Below, piece by piece: positions 15,666-24,805 of a stretch of DNA of 40,585 nt. Under the pieces are notes generated by a model, which searched no databases, was not told the DNA's origin, and was given only the letters and a program-made list of their open reading frames with translations. How positions within the stretch are numbered: position 1 is the stretch's first letter; every line of letters starts with the position of its first letter. The position numbers were made by a program, and so were the translations under genes. Location of the stretch: positions 1 to 40,585 of the forward strand of contig JAFKMU010000069.1 of NCBI GenBank assembly GCA_017305195.1, in the 5' to 3' direction. Source of the DNA: Verrucomicrobiota bacterium. GTDB taxonomy: Bacteria; Verrucomicrobiota; Verrucomicrobiia; Chthoniobacterales; Terrimicrobiaceae.

Positions 15666-17453
15666 CTACTGGATGGACCCGTCGCGCAGGCTGGCGACCA
15701 GCGTGCGAAGGAGATCGGCCAGCGTGTTGGCCCGCTGCTTCATGTCGTGGCGGAAAGCGGCCTGACCGTTGAGTTCCTCCTCGGCGGTGCGGGCTTCGAT
15801 CGAGCGCGGCTTGGCGGACTCCAGGCGGGCGCGCAGGGCGGCCTCCCGGCTGGACAGCGACGCATTGGCCTTGCGCTGCTTTTCCAACTCCACCTCGACC
15901 ACTTCGACGAGGATGCGCTTGAGATCCGCAGACTGCGGGACCACGGCGGCTTGGGATGCCGGGGCCGGGGCAACTGGCGCGGGCGTCTCGACGACGGTCG
16001 CCACCTGGCGGGAGACTGCGAGAGCGTCGCGCAGGGCGGCGAACTCGGATTCACACTGCGCGGCCGCGGCATTGACCGCCTCCAGGGTGACGGCGAGGGA
16101 ATCGACCGCGTCGAGCGGGGACTCCATTACAGGCGCGGTCGCGGCCGGAGCGATACGGGAAAGCGCGGAGCGCGCGGCCTGGGCGGATTGCTGCAGGGCG
16201 GGCAGGCGTTCGAGTCGTGTGGAAAGCTGGGTGTGTCGCTGGTAAAGCTCCTCGTAGGCGGAGACCGTCGGCAGGAGTTCGTCAATACGCGCTTCGAGAG
16301 CGAGGCAGCGGGCGTCTTTTTCGGCAAGGTCCTGCCGCACGGCTGCCAGTTCGCCGTTGAGGCGGTCCGATTCCCCGTCGGGCTGGACGGTCTGCGGGTG
16401 GGCCAGCAGGTTCTCCAGGCGGGCTTGAAGCGATTCCTCCCGGTGCTGAGCCTCGGTCACGGCGAGTTGAGCCAGTTCCAGGTCGCGGCGCAGGGACTCC
16501 AGGGGTTCCCGGGTGCGTTCGGCCTCCTGCTCGCGCTCCGATTCCCATGCCGATTCGCGGGTGCGAAGCTCCTCGATGAGGGCCTCGTTTTCGATCAGGC
16601 GCGCGTTGAGCTCCTCGAGGGAATGCGCTGTCCCGTGGGATTCCTCAAGCCGGGCGGTCAGCTCCTGCTCGCGAAGCCGAGTCTCCTCCAGCTTGCCGGA
16701 GAGAGAGGTGATCTCAGCCTCCAGGACCGACATGCATTCCATGTCGCCGGATACCTGTTCCCACTGCTGGCGGAAAAACTCCTCCATCGCGAGCACCTCG
16801 TCGAGCGCTTCGCGGAGGCGGGTGATCTCACGATGCAGCGCCTCGGTCTCCGTGGGCAGGGAGACGGAGGTCGCACGCGCGCGGACAAACTCGAAGTCGC
16901 TCCGCGCGTCGCGGTTGGTGATGAGAGTCTTGAGGCGGCTCAGCTCCTGCTGGAGAAATGCCTCCTGCCCGGACTTGGCCTCGGCGGTGCGCAGGGCGGC
17001 GGCAAGCTCGCTTTCGCGCCGGGATGCGGCGGCCAGTTCCTGGCGCAAATCCTCGATTTCCGCGCGGAGAGTGGTGGCGGCTTCGATCTGGCGGGAGGCC
17101 TCCTCGAGGTCCGACTCGTACTGCTGGACGCGGCGGACGAGATTTTCATCGTCCGGCGCGGTATGCGCCGTGAGATGGACGATCTTGCTGTCGCGATTCT
17201 CGTTGCGCTTGCGGCGGGATTCCCGGCCTTCTGTGGAGGCGAGTTCTCTCAGCCCCCGGCTGATCGCGACCGTATCGGGGCGCTGTCCGGACCGGCGCAG
17301 ATCGCCAATGACAGCCATGTAGTCCGCGAAGGAAACCTGCTGGTTTTCAAAAAAGCCCGAGATCTCCTCACTGGCACGCTGAAACGCTTCGTGATCATCG
17401 GGTTCGACGTTCGAAGGTGTGGGTACGACATGCTGAGCTGAATTCATCGACAT
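15666..17453 (-). CDS. Long coiled-coil protein of unknown function
   Basis: A 595-residue protein with no signal peptide or membrane segment. The first 95 residues are more globular (ISGFFENQQVSFADYMAVIG). After that it is almost uninterrupted charged helix with heptad-like Leu/Ala/Glu patterns to about residue 470. An Ala/Pro-rich hinge follows near 470-500, and then a final helical part. It is 70 bp downstream of the NodT-type lipoprotein gene in the same direction and convergent with the glycosyltransferase. Such proteins often act as scaffolds or spacers, but nothing here shows a function. A start at ATG 17447 is equally possible. Confidence 0.8.
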   Translation of the reverse strand: MSMNSAQHVVPTPSNVEPDDHEAFQRASEEISGFFENQQVSFADYMAVIGDLRRSGQRPDTVAISRGLRELASTEGRESRRKRNENRDSKIVHLTAHTAPDDENLVRRVQQYESDLEEASRQIEAATTLRAEIEDLRQELAAASRRESELAAALRTAEAKSGQEAFLQQELSRLKTLITNRDARSDFEFVRARATSVSLPTETEALHREITRLREALDEVLAMEEFFRQQWEQVSGDMECMSVLEAEITSLSGKLEETRLREQELTARLEESHGTAHSLEELNARLIENEALIEELRTRESAWESEREQEAERTREPLESLRRDLELAQLAVTEAQHREESLQARLENLLAHPQTVQPDGESDRLNGELAAVRQDLAEKDARCLALEARIDELLPTVSAYEELYQRHTQLSTRLERLPALQQSAQAARSALSRIAPAATAPVMESPLDAVDSLAVTLEAVNAAAAQCESEFAALRDALAVSRQVATVVETPAPVAPAPASQAAVVPQSADLKRILVEVVEVELEKQRKANASLSSREAALRARLESAKPRSIEARTAEEELNGQAAFRHDMKQRANTLADLLRTLVASLRDGSIQ

Positions 17454-17523
17454 GGCGAAGTGTCCTGCATCCGGTTGCGTGAGGAGGATTTCTACCCCAA
17501 GACCCCGTCTTTCGCCAAGATTT

Positions 17524-19110
17524 TTATCGAGAGGGCTGGGATGCCGCGCCGGGTGTCGGGGCGAATTCCGCCGCCGGGGGGAGATGCTGGTTGATTTCCA
17601 ACATGTTACCCCAATTGGTCCGGCTCGCCATCTGGGCGCGGGTGGCGGGGGAGATCACCCCGGCTTCGTTGCGCAACTCCCATCCGCCTCCCATGGCGCG
17701 GTAGGCGGCGATGAGGCTGTTGGCGTACAGGCCTTTGGCCTGGGCGAGGGCGTCCTCGGCGGCGAGACGCTGGTTTTGCGCGGTAAGGACGCGGGCGTAA
17801 TCGGCGGTGCCGAGTTCGTATTGGAGGCTGGCGATCTGCACGGCGCTGGAGGCGGCCTTTACCGCGGCCTGGAGCTGGGCGACCCGGCGGGCATTGTTCA
17901 CATAGTCGGCCAGCGCATCCTGCACCTCGCGCTGGGCATTCAGGACGACATGCTGATAGTTGAGCAGGCCTTCCTGGAACGAGGCGTCGGCGACTCGCAC
18001 CTGATTGACGAGGCGGCCGTAGTTGAAGATGGGGACGACCAGCGAACCGGCCGAGTTTGCCGCGGCCTGCTGCCAGTTGAAGAAATTGGAGAGCGAGGTG
18101 TTTTCGCTGCCTCCGGTGTAGCCGAAGGTGCCATTGAGCGAGAAGGACGGGAGGATCTTGGCAAACTCCACGCCGATGCGGGCGGAGCGGGAGGCGGCCT
18201 CCAGTCCCGCTTGGCGAACGTCGGGTCGGCGCCGCAGCAGATCGGCCGGCACGCCAGCCGCGAGATTTGACGGGGGCGTGGGAATGGAGCTGGAGGAGCC
18301 GACACGACGCTCGGTTTCCGCCGGGGTCTCACCGAGCAACACCGCCATGCCGTCGATCGCGCGCTGCAGGGCGGCCTGAATGGACGGGCCCTCGGCCTCC
18401 GTCGTTGCGAGCTGGGCCTTGGCTTGCTCGACATCGAGATCGCCGACGCGGCCGGCCGTTCTCCGGGCCATGGCGACCTCGACGCTCTTTTTCTGCTGCG
18501 CGATGTTGGCGCGGTTGACCTCCAGCCTCGCCTGGAGGGTACGGATGTTGACGTAGGTGGACGCGACATCGGCGACGAGGGTGACGAGGATCGAGTCGTA
18601 GGCGGCGATGGTGGCGAGATAACCGGCTCTATCGCTTTGGATCTGGCGGCGGTACTTGCCCCAGAAGTCGATCTCCCACGAGACTGAGAGCAGCGCCTGG
18701 GTCGAGAGGTAGTTCTCGTTGAGGCCCGACGGGGTCCAGATGTTATTCGGGTCGGAGGCGACGTTGCCCCGGCCTTGGAGAATCAAATCCTGCTTTTGCG
18801 GAAAGAGGTTGCCGACGCTCTGGTTGAGTTCAGCGCGCGCTCCGAGGATGCGCGTGCCTGCCGCCTGCAGGCTTGGGTTGTTCCGGTAGGCCGTATCGAC
18901 GAGGCTGTCGAGGCGGGAATCGTGAAACTGCTTCCACCACGAGCGGTCGATATCCACCGGCGGGCGGTCGGATATGCCCTCGTATTTCTTCCACTTTCCT
19001 TGAATCCGCGCCTCAGGCGTAGAAAAGTTGGGTCCCACCATGCAGGAGGTCAGAATGAGACTGGTTGCGATAGCGAGGCGGTATGGATGCAGGAAACGGA
19101 GTGCTTTCAC
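17524..19110 (-). CDS. TolC/NodT-type outer-membrane efflux lipoprotein
   Basis: An outer-membrane channel protein of the OMF family (NodT/OprM type), about 528 residues from GTG 19110. The signal peptide ends in a lipobox, LILTSC, with lipidated Cys23. Mature-protein family features include WWKQFHDSRLDSLVDTAYRNNPSL, SWEIDFWGKYRR, VASTYVNIRTLQARL, PADLLRRRPDVRQA and a second similar repeat ending DYARVLTAQNQRLAAEDALAQ. Two internally similar OEP repeats are therefore present. An upstream in-frame TTG at 19119 is an alternative start; a far upstream ATG at 19323 would add a long arginine-rich stretch and overlap the divergent gene. There is no RND pump or adaptor next to it, which is unusual, so it may serve a distant pump or the export of the nearby polysaccharide. 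Confidence 0.9.
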   Translation of the reverse strand: MKALRFLHPYRLAIATSLILTSCMVGPNFSTPEARIQGKWKKYEGISDRPPVDIDRSWWKQFHDSRLDSLVDTAYRNNPSLQAAGTRILGARAELNQSVGNLFPQKQDLILQGRGNVASDPNNIWTPSGLNENYLSTQALLSVSWEIDFWGKYRRQIQSDRAGYLATIAAYDSILVTLVADVASTYVNIRTLQARLEVNRANIAQQKKSVEVAMARRTAGRVGDLDVEQAKAQLATTEAEGPSIQAALQRAIDGMAVLLGETPAETERRVGSSSSIPTPPSNLAAGVPADLLRRRPDVRQAGLEAASRSARIGVEFAKILPSFSLNGTFGYTGGSENTSLSNFFNWQQAAANSAGSLVVPIFNYGRLVNQVRVADASFQEGLLNYQHVVLNAQREVQDALADYVNNARRVAQLQAAVKAASSAVQIASLQYELGTADYARVLTAQNQRLAAEDALAQAKGLYANSLIAAYRAMGGGWELRNEAGVISPATRAQMASRTNWGNMLEINQHLPPAAEFAPTPGAASQPSR

Positions 19111-19195
19111 GGAGTGCAACGGTGTACCGCCGCGCGAGACGGGATTTCGGCGATGTATCCGCGGGCGGCGTGCTTGGCGAGTCAATTTTGGCCGG

Positions 19196-20683
19196 GTGGC
19201 GCTGCTCATCGTCCTTGGAGCAGGGGCGGCGAGCCTCGCGTCCGGCGGTGATGCCAGCCGGTACGTGTGGCCGGGAGCGGACGGGCGTTTGCAATACGCC
19301 TCCGACGAAAAGGGGAACCGCATCCCGGATTTTTCCTTCTGCGGTTACCATCAGGGGGAAGCGGAGATTCCCGATGTGCCGGTGATAGCCGCCATCGATC
19401 CGGCTCCGGGCGATGCCTCGGATCGCGTGCAGGCCGCCATCGATGCCATGGCGGCGCGCCCGCCGGATGCCGCTGGTATTCGCGGGGCGCTTCTCCTGCG
19501 CAAGGGGGAGTATCGACTCAGCCGCACGCTGCGCATCACGGCGGGAGGCATCGTCCTCCGGGGCGAGGGGAGCGGTCCCGACGGCACCGTCCTCATTGCC
19601 ACGGCCCGTCAGCAGTATTCCCTGATCGAGGCCGGCTCGGATAACCTGCCGGTCACCTGGAAGCCCGTATCCGGCACCTGGCAGAAGATCGCGGACGATT
19701 ACGTGCCTGTCGGCGCGACCAAGATCTCGGTAAAGAACCCCTCCCGATACAGCGTCGGCGACCGCGTCGTGATCCAGCGCCCCAGCACGGTGGAGTGGAT
19801 TCATGCCATCGGCATGGATGCGATTCCCCCGAGGCCGGACGGAGGCGAGGTGGTCCAGTGGGCGCCGGGAACGAAGAATCTGCACTTCGACCGCGTGATC
19901 AAAGCCATCACCGGCAACCAGATCGAGGTCGATGCCCCGATCTGCAATGCCCTCGACGCCGCCTATGGCGGAGGGGTGATTTTCCGGTACGATCTGTCGC
20001 GCATTGCCGAGGTCGGAATCGAGAACCTGCGCGGCGAAAGTCTCTACGATGGGTCAACTGATGAGCAGCATGGCTGGACGTTCATCACCTTCAACAATGT
20101 CGAGAACGGATGGGTGCGCGATGTCACCGCAGTCCACTTTGGCTATTCCTGTGTGCATCTCGGCAAGTTTGCCAAGGCCGTCACCGTGGAGCGGGCTCAG
20201 TCGCTGGAGCCCGTCTCAAAAATCGAGGGCGGACGCCGGTATGCCTTCGCCATCGGCGGGCAGCTTTGTCTCGTGCGGGACTGCTACAGCGCGGATGGGC
20301 GGCATGACTTTGTCTTCGATGCGCTCACGCCCGGCCCCAACGTCTTCCTGAACTGCATGGCGGAGCGGGCGAACGCCGATAGCGGGCCGCACCAGCGCTG
20401 GTCCTGCGGGATGCTGTTCGACAATGTCACGGTCCAGGGCAACGAACTGAATATCCGCAATCGCGGAAATCTCGGCACCGGGCATGGATGGACCGGCGCG
20501 AACAGCGTGATCTGGAACAGCGTCGCCGTTCGCTTCATTTGTGAAAATCCCCCCACTGCTCAAAACTGGGCGATCGGCTGCCAGGGAGCCGCTGAGGGCA
20601 ATGCCAACTGGGACCTCAAGGGTGCCGCTGCCAGCCCGCCGAGCCTCTATCGCGCCCAGTTGCGTGACCGCCTCGGTCATTGA
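19196..20683 (+). CDS. Exported right-handed beta-helix protein, pectate-lyase-like
   Basis: About 495 residues from GTG 19196, which gives a short signal peptide (ALLIVLGAGAASLASGG). The start is uncertain; the frame is open further upstream across the divergent gene's promoter. The mature part has the N-terminal pattern of pectate-lyase superfamily proteins: an Asp-rich entry (DRVQAAIDAM), then GALLLRKGEYRLSRTLRI and GIVLRGEG. Later beta-helix rungs follow (FNNVENGWVRDVTAVHFGYS, CLVRDCYSADGRHDFVF). This fold is used by many polysaccharide lyases and hydrolases of uronic-acid polymers. No specific family or catalytic residues can be named. It lies 82 bp before the heparinase-like lyase gene, suggesting a joint role in acidic polysaccharide cleavage. 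Confidence 0.82.
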   Translation: MALLIVLGAGAASLASGGDASRYVWPGADGRLQYASDEKGNRIPDFSFCGYHQGEAEIPDVPVIAAIDPAPGDASDRVQAAIDAMAARPPDAAGIRGALLLRKGEYRLSRTLRITAGGIVLRGEGSGPDGTVLIATARQQYSLIEAGSDNLPVTWKPVSGTWQKIADDYVPVGATKISVKNPSRYSVGDRVVIQRPSTVEWIHAIGMDAIPPRPDGGEVVQWAPGTKNLHFDRVIKAITGNQIEVDAPICNALDAAYGGGVIFRYDLSRIAEVGIENLRGESLYDGSTDEQHGWTFITFNNVENGWVRDVTAVHFGYSCVHLGKFAKAVTVERAQSLEPVSKIEGGRRYAFAIGGQLCLVRDCYSADGRHDFVFDALTPGPNVFLNCMAERANADSGPHQRWSCGMLFDNVTVQGNELNIRNRGNLGTGHGWTGANSVIWNSVAVRFICENPPTAQNWAIGCQGAAEGNANWDLKGAAASPPSLYRAQLRDRLGH

Positions 20684-20765
20684 CCGTCGCCGCATCAAGT
20701 GGTTCGATAATTAGAATACATATCCCTTTGCCCGCCGCAATCGAGCGAGAGAGGGTGCTGAATAC

Positions 20766-22661
20766 ATGAGACGTCCCCCGTCATTGTTGGCCTTCTGTTG
20801 TGCTGCGTCCCTGGCTGCTGCGGTTCCCGCCTCCGCTCAACCATCTCCCGCTCCCGCAGTTTCCCTGAGCGCCTCGCTCGCCCCGCGCATCGCGGAAATC
20901 GAGGCGATGCTGCCGGAAACCCCCCAGACTTTTGCACCCTCGTTCGACAATCGAGCGGCTTGGGACAAGCTCGCGGCGGACGCGGAATTTCGTGACGCGA
21001 CGGTCAGGCGCGCCGATGCGATGCTGGCCCAGCCGATTCCCCAGGTGACGGACGCCGAGTGGGATGAGGCAATTCGCACCCGCGAGCGCAAGGTCGAGAA
21101 GGTGCTCGACCAGCGCCGCAACCGGCTCGCGGTTTTCATGCTGGCCGAGGGCATGACGAACCAGGGAAAATACGTCCCCGCCATCCTCAAGGAGATCGAG
21201 ACCATCTGCGGGGAGAAAAGCTGGATATTCCCCTCGCACCAGTACTTCACCGGCAGCAACGACCTGGGCTCGGCCATGACCTCCTGGAGCCTGGCGACCG
21301 CGCTCGGGATGCTTGGTGACCGGATGCCTGAGAGCCAGCGCCGGGCGGTGAAGGAGAATATCTCCCGACGTGTCATAGCTCCCTATCTGGCGCAATCCCG
21401 CGATGCATCGCTGAAGAAAGACTGGTGGCGCACGAATGAAAACAATTGGAACGCCGTAGTGCATGCCGGCATCGTCGGCTCCGCCCTGACCACGGTGGAT
21501 TCACGCGCCGAGCGTGCGGAGGTCCTGGCTGCGGCCCTGTCGGAGACTCCGACCTATCTTGCCGGGTTTGCCTCCGACGGCTACTCCCACGAGGGCATGG
21601 GGTATTGGAAATATGGCTTCGGTCATTTCATCCTGATGGCGGAGACCGTCTATGCGGCCACGGGTGGAAAGATCGACCTGCTGCAGGACCCGGTCGCCCG
21701 CAAACTGGCGGAGTTTCCCCTGCGCTTTGAGGTTGCTCCCGGGATATATCCCGCCTTTGGCGATTGCCAGCTCTACGAGCAGCAGCCGAACTGGATTTAC
21801 AACCTCCTGAGCGCTCGCTTCGGCATCGGGCTGCCCACCCGGCGCTCGCTGACCCTTGATGGCACGTTTTACAACTTTCTCTACGCCTGGGGCGTGAATC
21901 TCGGTTTCGATGCCGAGGCTGCTGCGGCCGCCCGGACTGCTGCCCCACGACCTCTCCGCGATTGGTTTGAGAAAAACCAGATTCTCGTGGCTCGCTCCGC
22001 TCCGGGGGGCGCGCCCGCCCTGGGTGTCGCCATCAAGGGAGGCAACAACGGCGTCGCTCATTCCCACAACGACCTTGGCCAGTTCGTCGTCACCGTGAAT
22101 GGCAAGTTGATCTTGACTGATCCCGGAATGATGGATGTCGGGGGCCAGATTTACGGACCCACGAGATATCAGAGCGCGATCAACAACTCATTCGGTCACT
22201 CCGTGCCGGTCGTCGATGGAAAGCTGCAAGGCAATGGGTCGAACTTCGCCGCCCAGGTGCTCGACACCGCTTTCACTGACCAGCTCGACACGGTGACCTA
22301 CAACCTGCGCGGCGGGTATGAGGTTCCCGGTCTCGGCGAACTCACCCGCCGACTGGACTTCAACCGCGAGGCGGGAAGCATTACCGTCACCGACCATGTG
22401 AAATCGGACAAGCCGATTGCTTTTGGCACGGGGCTTTCGACCTACGGGGAGGCTCGCGAGGAATCTCCCGGCGTCTGGGTTGTCACGCGGGATGGCCAAT
22501 CCCTGCGGGTCGCCATCAGCGCGGGCGGCGCTCCTTTCACCGTGACCTTTGAACCCCTGAAGGACAAATCCCGCTTTGGGCAGGTGTATCGTCTCGGCAT
22601 CACGCTGAACGAGTCGTCTGCCGATTCCACCATCACGACCGTGCTCACGCCCGCATCCTGA
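20766..22661 (+). CDS. Heparinase II/III-like polysaccharide lyase
   Basis: A 631-residue exported lyase candidate with a Sec signal peptide (residues 1-24, ending PASA). The N-terminal half is an alpha-toroid with NENNWNAVVHAG at 224-235 and DGYSHEGMGYWKYG at 271-284. The C-terminal half has the heparinase II/III beta-sandwich, starting near 404 with AHSHNDLGQF at 431-440. The Asn/His, Tyr and His residues in these three motifs correspond to the catalytic set of heparinase II and PL17-type alginate lyases, which cleave uronic-acid-containing chains by beta-elimination. Which acidic polysaccharide is cut cannot be told. A purine-rich stretch (GAGAGAGGG) 10 bp upstream is a good ribosome binding site. 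It heads a close gene set with the next two genes (gaps of 15 and 8 bp). Confidence 0.88.
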   Translation: MRRPPSLLAFCCAASLAAAVPASAQPSPAPAVSLSASLAPRIAEIEAMLPETPQTFAPSFDNRAAWDKLAADAEFRDATVRRADAMLAQPIPQVTDAEWDEAIRTRERKVEKVLDQRRNRLAVFMLAEGMTNQGKYVPAILKEIETICGEKSWIFPSHQYFTGSNDLGSAMTSWSLATALGMLGDRMPESQRRAVKENISRRVIAPYLAQSRDASLKKDWWRTNENNWNAVVHAGIVGSALTTVDSRAERAEVLAAALSETPTYLAGFASDGYSHEGMGYWKYGFGHFILMAETVYAATGGKIDLLQDPVARKLAEFPLRFEVAPGIYPAFGDCQLYEQQPNWIYNLLSARFGIGLPTRRSLTLDGTFYNFLYAWGVNLGFDAEAAAAARTAAPRPLRDWFEKNQILVARSAPGGAPALGVAIKGGNNGVAHSHNDLGQFVVTVNGKLILTDPGMMDVGGQIYGPTRYQSAINNSFGHSVPVVDGKLQGNGSNFAAQVLDTAFTDQLDTVTYNLRGGYEVPGLGELTRRLDFNREAGSITVTDHVKSDKPIAFGTGLSTYGEAREESPGVWVVTRDGQSLRVAISAGGAPFTVTFEPLKDKSRFGQVYRLGITLNESSADSTITTVLTPAS

Positions 22662-22676
22662 TCAATCCCTCCTCCC

Positions 22677-23417
22677 ATGAATCGTTTTACTCTCCCTTCT
22701 GTCATTGGCGCGCTGGCTCTCGCCGCCGCCCTGCCGTCTCTCCGTGCCGAAGTGGTCGCGGAGGATTCATTCGAGGATGTCGGGGAGTTTGAGAATTCCC
22801 AGATGGTGGAGTCCAAAATGGTCTGGGAGTCGGCGATGAACCGGCAGGCTTTGGGCGTCGCGGGCGATCCCGATGGGCTGAATAGCGGGAACTCGCTTTC
22901 GATCGCCAACAACCTGGCGTTTGCGCGAATCCCCGAGACGGTTCTCGATGTGGGCGGCACGCTTACGCTGACCGTGAGGTTTCGCGCACCGAATGCGAGC
23001 CCGGAGTACCCGGGCCCCTTCCGGGTAGGTTTGGCGCAGGGGCGCGACGATGCGCCGGAGAAGGGGGACACCGCGGGCTATTGGCTCCTGCTTGGCCCGC
23101 AGGGAGGCGGGCTCTCCCTGGAGGAGAACAAGGACTCGCTGATCGGAGGCGGCAATGACAGCACGGGTGTCGGAGAGCCGATCAAGCTCCCTCTCGCCTG
23201 GGACAAGCCGCACAAGCTGGTCATGAAGTTCTCTCGTCCCGCTGCGGACAAGGTGGAGATCCGTGTCCAGTTGGATGGCGGCGAGGAGTTTGTCCGGACC
23301 GATATGCAAGCGAAGGTGACGGCCTTCAATCTCGTCGGCTTCCGCGTGGCAGACCGGTCAGGCACCACGACCTATGTCGATGACGTGAAGCTGGAACTCG
23401 TGAAAACACCAAACTAG
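22677..23417 (+). CDS. Small exported beta-sandwich protein, possible carbohydrate binding
   Basis: A 246-residue protein with signal peptide (MNRFTLPSVIGALALAAALP...RA). The mature part is rich in beta strands and resembles jelly-roll, LamG-like folds: it opens with EDSFEDVGEFENSQ and ends with VGFRVADRSGTTTYVDDVKLELV, a pattern common in concanavalin-like binding domains. It is 15 bp after the lyase gene and 8 bp before the deacetylase gene, so it is almost surely made with them. A binding or accessory role toward the same polysaccharide is inferred; no family is named with confidence. Confidence 0.8.
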   Translation: MNRFTLPSVIGALALAAALPSLRAEVVAEDSFEDVGEFENSQMVESKMVWESAMNRQALGVAGDPDGLNSGNSLSIANNLAFARIPETVLDVGGTLTLTVRFRAPNASPEYPGPFRVGLAQGRDDAPEKGDTAGYWLLLGPQGGGLSLEENKDSLIGGGNDSTGVGEPIKLPLAWDKPHKLVMKFSRPAADKVEIRVQLDGGEEFVRTDMQAKVTAFNLVGFRVADRSGTTTYVDDVKLELVKTPN

Positions 23418-23425
23418 CCGGAGCG

Positions 23426-24736
23426 ATGTCGGGCATGAAAAGGATCTGGCTGGCCGGGGCGGGGATGCTGGCCGCATTGGCCGGGGGCTTGCTGGCGGAA
23501 AATATTGAGAATCCGGGTTTCGAAAACGGCCTGGAAAAGTGGGATGCGCAGACGGCTCCAGCCGTCGCGTTTGAAACAGGACGGGACGCCGCGTCGATGG
23601 GCGAGTCCGGGTTGAGGGTCAAGGTGATATCCCAGCCTGCCGCTGGCATGCTGACCAGTTCCCGGATGCCGGTCGAGCCGGGCCGGGTCTATCGTCTCGG
23701 CTACTGGTTCGGAGGAGGAGTCGTGCCCGCAGTGGCGTCGATCGAGATGGTGTTTTACGATGAAAACGGGGTGGAATTGCCTGCTCCCCAGCCGCCGCCG
23801 GGAAAGAAAGCACGTACGGTGGCAACAGGCGGTAAGGCATGGACGGGGTACGAACTCGGAGCGATCGCTCCCGAGGCGGCTCGTACCGCGGCGGTTCGTA
23901 TCAAGCCGATGAGCGGACCGGGCGGAGCGGTGGACTTTGACGATATCCGCCTGGAGGAAATGCCTGCGCCCCTGGATGCGGGCAGCCCGCTGCCTCTGGA
24001 CTCGCCCCGCATCCAGGAACTGAAAGCAGAGATTCAGAAAAACCCCACCCGGGGAAAGGAGCCGCCGCGGGTCGTCATCAAGCTCGATGATCTCAAGCCG
24101 GGCCCGGGCGGGGGTGTGAGCCCGCAATGGCAGCGCGTGGTGGACTATGCCCGGGAAAAGGAGGTGAAGCTGAGCATCGGCATCATCGCGCAGTACCTGG
24201 AGTCGGGGAACGCGGATTTCTTCAAATGGGTGCAGGATCTGAACGCGGCCAACTGCGTGGAGTTCTGGCACCACGGGTGGGATCACGCGGCGGAGGGAAA
24301 TCTCAAGGAGTTCTCCGGGCAACCCTACGAGCGCCAGAAGGAGCACATGACCAAAGCCAACGCGCTGGCTCGCGAAAAGCTGGGTTTTGCCTTCACGAGT
24401 TTCGGAGCGCCTTTCAATGCCACCGATGCCAGCACCGTGCGCGTTCTCGCCGAGGACCCGGATATTACCGTCTGGATCTACGGAGATCCGAAGAACCCGG
24501 CGGGAAAGACGGTCCTGCGGCCCAGTCCGATCATGATCGAGACCCGGGCGCGGCCGGATTTTGAGGCGTTTCTGGAGGCCTACGCGCACAATCGCGGCAT
24601 CGACTATTTTGCCATGCAGGGCCACGCGGGCGGGTGGAAGGATGACGCCTTCGATCAGTTTCGGGCCATGGTTGAGTTTCTGCAGGGCCAAGGCGCGCAG
24701 TTTGTCCTGCCGCGGGAATTTGCGGGCAAAAATTGA
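23426..24736 (+). CDS. Exported NodB-like polysaccharide deacetylase with N-terminal carbohydrate-binding domain
   Basis: A 436-residue exported protein (start ATG 23426, or ATG 23435 giving MKRIW). After the signal peptide (ending LLAE at about 24) comes a CBM4/9-like jelly roll (about 25-178: ENIENPGFENGLEKWD, then VDFDDIRLEE). The C-terminal domain (about 212-432) looks like a metal-dependent polysaccharide deacetylase. It has an Asp pair at 221-222 (KLDDLKP), a His-rich motif HHGWDH at 282-287 and a late QGHAGGW. In this family Asp and two His bind the metal that removes acetyl groups from sugar polymers. The motifs are divergent, so catalysis is likely but not proven. It is the last gene before the LacI-type regulator. 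Confidence 0.83.
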   Translation: MSGMKRIWLAGAGMLAALAGGLLAENIENPGFENGLEKWDAQTAPAVAFETGRDAASMGESGLRVKVISQPAAGMLTSSRMPVEPGRVYRLGYWFGGGVVPAVASIEMVFYDENGVELPAPQPPPGKKARTVATGGKAWTGYELGAIAPEAARTAAVRIKPMSGPGGAVDFDDIRLEEMPAPLDAGSPLPLDSPRIQELKAEIQKNPTRGKEPPRVVIKLDDLKPGPGGGVSPQWQRVVDYAREKEVKLSIGIIAQYLESGNADFFKWVQDLNAANCVEFWHHGWDHAAEGNLKEFSGQPYERQKEHMTKANALAREKLGFAFTSFGAPFNATDASTVRVLAEDPDITVWIYGDPKNPAGKTVLRPSPIMIETRARPDFEAFLEAYAHNRGIDYFAMQGHAGGWKDDAFDQFRAMVEFLQGQGAQFVLPREFAGKN

Positions 24737-24740
24737 GGTT

Positions 24741-24754
24741 CTCTCCGGGGAGAG
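24741..24754. promoter_or_regulatory. Quasi-palindrome CTCTCCGGGGAGAG before the LacI-family gene
   Basis: Arms CTCTCC and GGAGAG flank a central GG, 51 bp before the regulator's start codon. The 14 bases are identical to those in the promoter of the PilZ gene at 12751-12764, and both copies are preceded by GAGGTT. A shared operator for a dimeric regulator, perhaps the adjacent LacI-family protein, is a reasonable guess. Confidence 0.4.
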
Positions 24755-24805
24755 TGCCTCGATAAAAAGTATCTTTCCCCTGCGTATCGTGGCATAGCTA
24801 GGCAA

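Noticed and set aside
15609..17441. 610-codon plus-strand frame opposite the coiled-coil gene
   Set aside because: Gly/Leu/Arg-rich with no domain. The minus-strand product has consistent heptad patterns, a normal start and a normal stop. I keep the minus strand, though neither product has a named family.
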